The notes beneath the pieces are model-generated. The model saw nothing but the letters and a program-made list of their open reading frames with translations. It was not told the DNA's origin and did not search any database. Below are positions 59,778 to 64,000 of a DNA stretch of 64,000 nt, in pieces. The first letter of the stretch is position 1, and each line of letters starts with the position of its first letter. A program made the position numbers and the translations under genes. This stretch comes from DATAEY01 sp045805565 (GTDB lineage Bacteria; Actinomycetota; Thermoleophilia; Solirubrobacterales; Solirubrobacteraceae): contig JBJMKZ010000036.1 in NCBI GenBank assembly GCA_045805565.1, positions 1-64,000 on the forward strand, in the 5' to 3' direction.

Positions 59778-60311
59778 TTGGTCCGATCGCTGATCGTGGA
59801 AGCGGCCGCGCCCGCGCCCCCGCTCGACGACTTCTACAAGACCGTCGCGGGCATCTCGTTCACCCTGCTCGGGCTGTGGTGGGTCGTCGTCCAACTCAAG
59901 TACAAGGAGGGCGCGGGCGACCCGACGCGGCGCCGACACGCCTACGGGGTGATGATGTACTTCCTCCTGCCGGGGGTCATGACGCTCGTCTCGGCCGTCA
60001 ACAGCGACCACCTCAGCCTCCTGTGGAGGATCGCCTTCGGGGTGGCAGCGGCTCTGGGCCTCCTCGAGATCGCTCTCTACTGGCTCACGCCGGGCCTGAA
60101 GACGGCCACCGCCACCGCGCTGCGGTGGTGTGCGTTCGTCGTCTACGCGTTCATCCTCGTCGTCGCGATCCACCCGATGCTGCCGGTCCAGGTCGGCCTC
60201 GGACTCGCGCCCCGCGAGGCCGAGGCGATCCTGGTGGGCCTCCTGATCGTCGTGGGGGTCAACCTGGCCTGGCTGGGGCTGACCGAATCAGGCGAGACGG
60301 CAGGCGCCTGA
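59778..60311 (+). CDS. Membrane protein, about five transmembrane segments
   Basis: 177 residues. Hydrophobic segments include ISFTLLGLWWVVVQL, YFLLPGVMTLVSAV, IAFGVAAALGLLEIALYWL, CAFVVYAFILVVAIHPML and AILVGLLIVVGVNLAWLGL. The start is TTG at 59778 (a GTG at 59796 is also in frame), chosen because CATAAT lies just upstream. No family recognised. It precedes the lyase gene by 15 bases and may share its transcript. Confidence 0.65.
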   Translation: MVRSLIVEAAAPAPPLDDFYKTVAGISFTLLGLWWVVVQLKYKEGAGDPTRRRHAYGVMMYFLLPGVMTLVSAVNSDHLSLLWRIAFGVAAALGLLEIALYWLTPGLKTATATALRWCAFVVYAFILVVAIHPMLPVQVGLGLAPREAEAILVGLLIVVGVNLAWLGLTESGETAGA

Positions 60312-60326
60312 CCGAGGGACTCGACC

Positions 60327-61394
60327 GTGCGCAACCCCCGAGACTTCGCCAAGCCGCTCGCGATGGGCGCCCCGGACCCGGTGCTCGAGGTGCCGGTCAA
60401 GCCGTCGCGGATGATCCACTTCTTCGACCCCTCCAACCAACGGGTCACCGCCAAGCTGCCGGACCTGGCGCCCACCACCGACATCCTGCTGGGCAACCTC
60501 GAGGACGCGATCGCGGTCGAGAACAAGGAGGCGGCCCGCGAGGGTCTGGTGCGGGTGGGCCGGGAGCTGCAGCTCGGGGACACCGCGCTGTGGACGCGGG
60601 TCAACTCGCTCGAGTCGCCGTGGGCCCTGGACGACCTCACGCGCCTGGTCACCGAGATCGGCGACCGTCTCGAGGTCATCATGGTCCCCAAGGTCGAGGG
60701 ACCCTGGGACATCCACTACGTGGACCGGCTGCTGGCGCAGCTCGAGGCCAAGGCGGGGCTCCGCCGCCCCCTCCTGGTGCACGCCATCCTCGAGACCTCC
60801 CTCGGAGTGGTGAACCTGGAGGAGATCGCCACCGCCAGCCCGCGGATGCAGGGGATGAGTTTCGGCCCCGCCGACCTGGCCGCGTTCCGCCGCATGAAGA
60901 CCACCCGGGTGGGAGGCGGCCACCCCGCCTACCGGGTGATCGAGGACCCCGATCCCGACGACCCCGACGCGCCGCGCGCCACCGCCCAGCAGGATCCCTG
61001 GCACTACTCCATCGCCCGCATGGTCGACGCCTGCACGTCGGCCGGGATCCTGCCGTTCTACGGGCCCTACGGCGACATCAGGGACGAGCTCGGCTGTGAG
61101 ACTCAGTTCCGCGCCGCCTTCCTGCTGGGATGCGTGGGGGCGTGGTCACTGCATCCCGTCCAGATCGGGATCGCCAGGAAGGTGTTCAGCCCGCCCGCCG
61201 ACGAGGTGAGGTTCGCCAAGCGGGTGCTGGAGGCGATCCCGGACGGTCGCGGCGTCCACATGATCGACGGCAAGATGCAGGACGACGCCACCTGGAAGCA
61301 GTGCAAGGTGATGGTCTCGCTGGCCGAGATGCTGGCGCGCAAGGACCCGGAGCTCGCGCAGGCGTACGGGTTCGAGCCGGCCGGCTCGCGCTAG
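60327..61394 (+). CDS. mcl: CoA ester lyase (L-malyl-CoA / beta-methylmalyl-CoA type)
   Basis: 355 residues of the HpcH/HpaI-CitE fold. RMIHFFDPSNQRVTAKLPDL near the start, NLEDAIAVENKEAAREGLV with the metal-binding acids, VPKVEGPWDIHYVDRLLAQL, GPADLAAFRRMK and SIARMVDACTSAGILPFYGP. The length and the long insertion before FYGPYGDI match Mcl-type lyases, not 300-residue CitE. It splits methylmalyl-CoA to propionyl-CoA and glyoxylate, or malyl-CoA to acetyl-CoA and glyoxylate. GTG start. Confidence 0.87.
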   Translation: MRNPRDFAKPLAMGAPDPVLEVPVKPSRMIHFFDPSNQRVTAKLPDLAPTTDILLGNLEDAIAVENKEAAREGLVRVGRELQLGDTALWTRVNSLESPWALDDLTRLVTEIGDRLEVIMVPKVEGPWDIHYVDRLLAQLEAKAGLRRPLLVHAILETSLGVVNLEEIATASPRMQGMSFGPADLAAFRRMKTTRVGGGHPAYRVIEDPDPDDPDAPRATAQQDPWHYSIARMVDACTSAGILPFYGPYGDIRDELGCETQFRAAFLLGCVGAWSLHPVQIGIARKVFSPPADEVRFAKRVLEAIPDGRGVHMIDGKMQDDATWKQCKVMVSLAEMLARKDPELAQAYGFEPAGSR

Positions 61395-61399
61395 CGCGC

Positions 61400-61405
61400 T
61401 AGGGT
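61400..61405 (+). promoter_or_regulatory. -10-like TAGGGT before the CoA ligase operon
   Basis: TAGGGT lies 12 bases before the GTG at 61418, after the lyase stop. It may give a separate transcript for the ligase and ferredoxin genes. Confidence 0.3.
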
Positions 61406-61417
61406 TCCGCGCCCGCC

Positions 61418-62692
61418 GTGCGCTTCTTCGAGTACGAGTCCAAGGAGATCGTCCGCCGCGCGGGCATCCCGACTTCGAAAGGCGGCTTCGCGACGACCGC
61501 CGACGAGGCTCGGGAGCGCGCCGTGCAGGTCGCGGGCCCCGTCGTGGTCAAGTCGCAGGTCCTCACCGGAGGGCGCATGAAGGCCGGCGGCGTGCGGTTC
61601 GCCGACACGCCCGACGAGGCGGCCGGCCACGCCGAGGAGATCCTGAGGCTCGAGATCAACGGCCACGTGCCGCGCGGCGTCCTGGTCGACGAGCGCGTGA
61701 CGGTCGCCCACGAGTACTACGCCGGCGTCGTCTGGGACGGCATCCGCAAGCAGCCGGTGATGCTGTTCTCCGACATGGGCGGGATCGACATCGAGGAGGT
61801 GGCCGAGACGCACCCCGACCACGTCGGGCGCGGGCACTTCTCGAACCTGCTAGCGCTCTCGGACTTCCAGGCCAAGCAGGTGATCGCCTCGGTGGGCGTC
61901 ACCGGCCAGGCGCTCAACCGCCTCACCCCCATCCTCACGCGCCTGGCCGGCCTGTTCGTGGAGCACGACATGACGCTGGCCGAGATCAATCCGCTGGCCC
62001 GCCTCCAGGACGGCACGTTCGCCGCGGTGGACGCCCACATGGAGATGGAGAACGAGGCGCGGCCGCGCCAGAACGTACTGCTGGCCGAGCTGGGCGTGGG
62101 CGGCGAGGAGACCCGCGAGGCCCGCGAGCCGACCCCGTTCGAGATCGCCGGCGAGGAGGTGGACGCCCAGGACCATCGCGGTGTGGCGGGCAACGTGACG
62201 GAGTTCGACGGCAACCTGGGGCTGGTGATCGGCGCCGGCGGGGGCTCGCTGACGCTGTTCGACGCCGTCCGTAACCAGGGCGGCAGGCCCGCCAACTACT
62301 GCGAGATCGGCGGCAATCCCTCGGTGGCCAAGGCGTGCGGGCTGGCCAAGCTGGTCCTGCGCAAGCCCGGCGTGGACAAGATCGCGGTGATGATGTCGAT
62401 CGTCTCCAACACCCGTGTGGACATCGTCGCCCGCGGGGTGATCAAGGCGTGCGTCGAGCTCGGATACGACCCCGCAGAGAAGATCGCGGTGTTCCGCATC
62501 CCCGGCGCCTGGGAGGAGGAGGGCTTCAAGATCCTGGATCGCTACGGCGTCCACTACTGCGACCGGTCGGTCTCCATGCACGAGGCGGCCCGGATGGCGG
62601 TCGCGGCGGTGGGAGACGGCGCGGGCCGGGAGCCCGCGCCGGACGTCCGCCCGGGCGAGGGGCGGACGTCCGGGGAGGTGACCGAGGTATGA
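61418..62692 (+). CDS. CoA ligase beta subunit (succinyl-CoA/malate-CoA ligase type)
   Basis: 424 residues. ATP-grasp N-half (MRFFEYESKEIVRRAGIPTS, VVVKSQVLTGGRMKAGGV, LAEINPLARLQDG), then a CoA-ligase half with DGNLGLVIGAGGGSLTLFDA and NYCEIGGNPSVAKACGLAKL. It phosphorylates a dicarboxylate and transfers it to CoA with the alpha subunit. Next to a malyl-CoA-type lyase it may be malate-CoA ligase (MtkA); succinyl-CoA synthetase is the alternative. The acidic C-terminal tail is longer than SucC. ATGA overlap with the alpha gene. Confidence 0.85.
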   Translation: MRFFEYESKEIVRRAGIPTSKGGFATTADEARERAVQVAGPVVVKSQVLTGGRMKAGGVRFADTPDEAAGHAEEILRLEINGHVPRGVLVDERVTVAHEYYAGVVWDGIRKQPVMLFSDMGGIDIEEVAETHPDHVGRGHFSNLLALSDFQAKQVIASVGVTGQALNRLTPILTRLAGLFVEHDMTLAEINPLARLQDGTFAAVDAHMEMENEARPRQNVLLAELGVGGEETREAREPTPFEIAGEEVDAQDHRGVAGNVTEFDGNLGLVIGAGGGSLTLFDAVRNQGGRPANYCEIGGNPSVAKACGLAKLVLRKPGVDKIAVMMSIVSNTRVDIVARGVIKACVELGYDPAEKIAVFRIPGAWEEEGFKILDRYGVHYCDRSVSMHEAARMAVAAVGDGAGREPAPDVRPGEGRTSGEVTEV

Positions 62693-63633
62693 GCATCCTG
62701 CTCGGCGAGGACACCACCTTCATCGTCCAGGGCATCACCGGGCGCGAGGCGGTCAACCTCACCCGCGAGTGCCTGGACTACGGCGTCGGCGCGAAGGTGG
62801 TCGGGGGCGTCACCCCCGGCCGCAAGGGCCGTGACGTCCACGGCGTGCCGGTGTTCGACACGGTCGCCCAGGCGGTCGAGCACCACGGCGCCCCGATCGA
62901 TGGGTCGGTGGTGACGGTACCCCCCGCGTTCACCAAGGACGCGGTGTTCGAGGCGATCGAGAACGCGGTCAAGCTGATCGTGATCGTGACCGAGCGCATC
63001 CCGCGACGCGACGTGGCCCAGATGGTCGAGCTGGCCCGGATGCGCGGAGCCCGGATCATCGGGCCCAACTGCCTGGGGGTCATCGTCCCCGGCGTGATCA
63101 AGATGGGTGGGATCGGGGGGCCGGCCAGGGACGCCGCCAAGGCGTACGCACCCGGGCCGGTGGGCGTGATGTCGCGCTCCGGGGGGATGACCACCGAGAT
63201 CTCCTCGACGCTCACCGCCGCCGGCCTGGGCCAGTCGACCGCGGTGTCGATCGGCGGCGACGCGATCATCGGCTCGACCTACGCCGAGCTGATGCCGCTG
63301 TTCGAGGCCGACGAGCAGACCGAGGCAATCGTGATCTACACGGAGCCGGGCGGGCGCATGGAGGCCGAGCTGGCGCGCTGGGTGACCGACCACGGCTCGC
63401 GACAGGACGGTTCGCGGTCGGTGCCCCCCATCGTCGCCTTCATGGCCGGCCGCTTCATGGATGAGATGCCGGGCATGTCGTTCGGCCACGCCGGCACCAT
63501 CGTCGAGGGCAAGGAGGACACGGCGGCCGAGAAGATCGTGCGCCTGGGCGAGGCGGGCATCACGGTGGCCGAGGAGATCGCGCAGATCCCGGAGCTGGTG
63601 AAGGAGAAGATGTCCCAGAGGACGCCCGCGTGA
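62689..63633 (+). CDS. CoA ligase alpha subunit (succinyl-CoA/malate-CoA ligase type)
   Basis: 314 residues. CoA-binding N-half (TTFIVQGITGREAVNLTREC, GAKVVGGVTPGRKG, IDGSVVTVPPAFTKDAVFEA, GPNCLGVIVPG) and a second half with SRSGGMTTEISSTL and the phosphohistidine loop MSFGHAGTIVEG. It carries the phosphate on His and completes acyl-CoA formation with the beta subunit. The stop overlaps the ferredoxin gene (GTGA). Confidence 0.87.
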   Translation: MSILLGEDTTFIVQGITGREAVNLTRECLDYGVGAKVVGGVTPGRKGRDVHGVPVFDTVAQAVEHHGAPIDGSVVTVPPAFTKDAVFEAIENAVKLIVIVTERIPRRDVAQMVELARMRGARIIGPNCLGVIVPGVIKMGGIGGPARDAAKAYAPGPVGVMSRSGGMTTEISSTLTAAGLGQSTAVSIGGDAIIGSTYAELMPLFEADEQTEAIVIYTEPGGRMEAELARWVTDHGSRQDGSRSVPPIVAFMAGRFMDEMPGMSFGHAGTIVEGKEDTAAEKIVRLGEAGITVAEEIAQIPELVKEKMSQRTPA

Positions 63634-63881
63634 GGCGTGACGCCCTGTTCATCGGCGTCGAGGTGGACGACTCGGTCGCCGGCGACCCCGAGCTCGCCGC
63701 CAAGCTGGAGGAGGTCTGCCCGGTGGACATCTACGAGCAGGCCGACGGCGACGGCGTGCGGATCGTCGACGGCAACCTCGACGAATGCGTCCTGTGCGAG
63801 CTGTGCATCGCCGCGGCGCCGCCCGGCGCGGTGCGGGTGCTCAAGCTCTACGACGACGGGGCCGCGCTGGGCGGCGAATAG
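63630..63881 (+). CDS. Small ferredoxin-like protein with one [4Fe-4S] site
   Basis: 83 residues. EEVCPVDIYEQADGDGVRIV and ECVLCELCIAAAPPGAVRVL supply four Cys (one in CP, three in CxxCxxC), the FixX-like arrangement for a single cluster; the usual final CxxxCP Cys is absent. It is acidic, ends GGE and is translated with the CoA ligase alpha subunit. A ferredoxin tied to a CoA ligase suggests an electron-coupled partner enzyme beyond this window. Confidence 0.75.
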   Translation: MRRDALFIGVEVDDSVAGDPELAAKLEEVCPVDIYEQADGDGVRIVDGNLDECVLCELCIAAAPPGAVRVLKLYDDGAALGGE

Positions 63882-64000
63882 GCCCGGCACCGCGCTCCGA
63901 CGCGGACGCCATGCACGTCGTCGTGCGCTGGGCCGCTCCGGCGGCCGATACACTGCCGCGCTTCGGGCGCCCCGGCGCCCTTGGTAGGAGCCCGACCCCC
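63882..64000 (+). promoter_or_regulatory. Terminal intergenic region with a promoter-like site and a likely next-gene start
   Basis: TACACT at 63949-63954 resembles a -10, a hairpin GGGCGC/GCGCCC is at 63965-63980, and GGTAGGAG at 63983-63990 looks like a ribosome site, so a plus-strand gene probably begins just beyond base 64000. Confidence 0.4.

Noticed and set aside
1..64000. Search by eye for tRNA, rRNA, CRISPR repeats, insertion sequences, integrase or phage genes
   Set aside because: None seen; no repeated spacer pattern, transposase motif or tRNA-like T-loop sequence was noticed. A covariance-model search (tRNAscan-SE, Infernal) would be needed to exclude small RNAs fully.

Overview
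The window is very GC-rich, gene-dense bacterial chromosome with many GTG and some TTG starts, short overlaps between genes (ATGA, GTGA, TTGA) and almost no long intergenic DNA; no gap between genes exceeds 200 bases. Coenzyme F420 biosynthesis, F420-dependent luciferase-like oxidoreductases, a GTP-type PEP carboxykinase, an exonuclease/GIY-YIG fusion and an expansion of short SnoaL-like proteins starting with MSREN point to Actinomycetota, most likely class Thermoleophilia (Solirubrobacterales and relatives). That placement is inference from gene content. I saw no rRNA, tRNA, IS element, prophage or CRISPR array, so this looks like core chromosome, not an island.

Layout: 1-1.6 kb, tandem SnoaL-like genes; 1.7-6 kb, a TylF-type methyltransferase, a membrane protein and an acyl-CoA dehydrogenase coupled to a double 3-hydroxyacyl-CoA dehydrogenase; 6-9.2 kb, an ECF sigma factor coupled to an O6-alkylguanine repair protein, a PHP phosphoesterase and thioredoxin reductase; 9.3-15.3 kb, a flippase-like protein, a PAP2 protein, asparagine synthase, a C26 amidase, a thioesterase and an SDR; 15.3-21 kb, the F420 locus (npdG-cofD-cofC-cofE, facing fbiC); 21-25.3 kb, aquaporin, an SDR/receiver-like operon and mntR-mntH; 25.4-31.5 kb, YgfZ, a 42-residue peptide, an ABC exporter coupled to a protein kinase, and the DEDDh/GIY-YIG fusion; 31.5-33.7 kb, a lipoprotein, CorA and a DUF1345-like protein; 33.8-42.5 kb, ethylmalonyl-CoA pathway genes (ccrA, ecm, meaB) with ClpS, MFS/MerR and an MBL-fold hydrolase between them; 42.6-49.2 kb, DoxX, a hydrolase, a GMC oxidoreductase, two F420-type oxidoreductases and a GST; 49.3-53.4 kb, a CopC-CopD fusion with TlpA and CcdA proteins; 53.5-57 kb, a very acidic protein, an atypical crotonase, a CxxC protein, a hexapeptide transferase and a methyltransferase; 57-64 kb, PEP carboxykinase, a MaoC hydratase, a malyl-CoA-type lyase, a two-subunit CoA ligase and a small ferredoxin.

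Two metabolic themes tie the window together. First, ccrA, ecm, meaB, the MaoC hydratase and the lyase are candidate ethylmalonyl-CoA pathway steps for acetyl-CoA assimilation; pckG and the CoA ligase fit C4 and gluconeogenic metabolism around them. Second, the dedicated F420 genes sit with an F420:NADP reductase and two likely F420 users. Recurrent -10-like hexamers (TANNNT) 6-8 bases before start codons suggest that many mRNAs here are leaderless; I used this to choose several starts.
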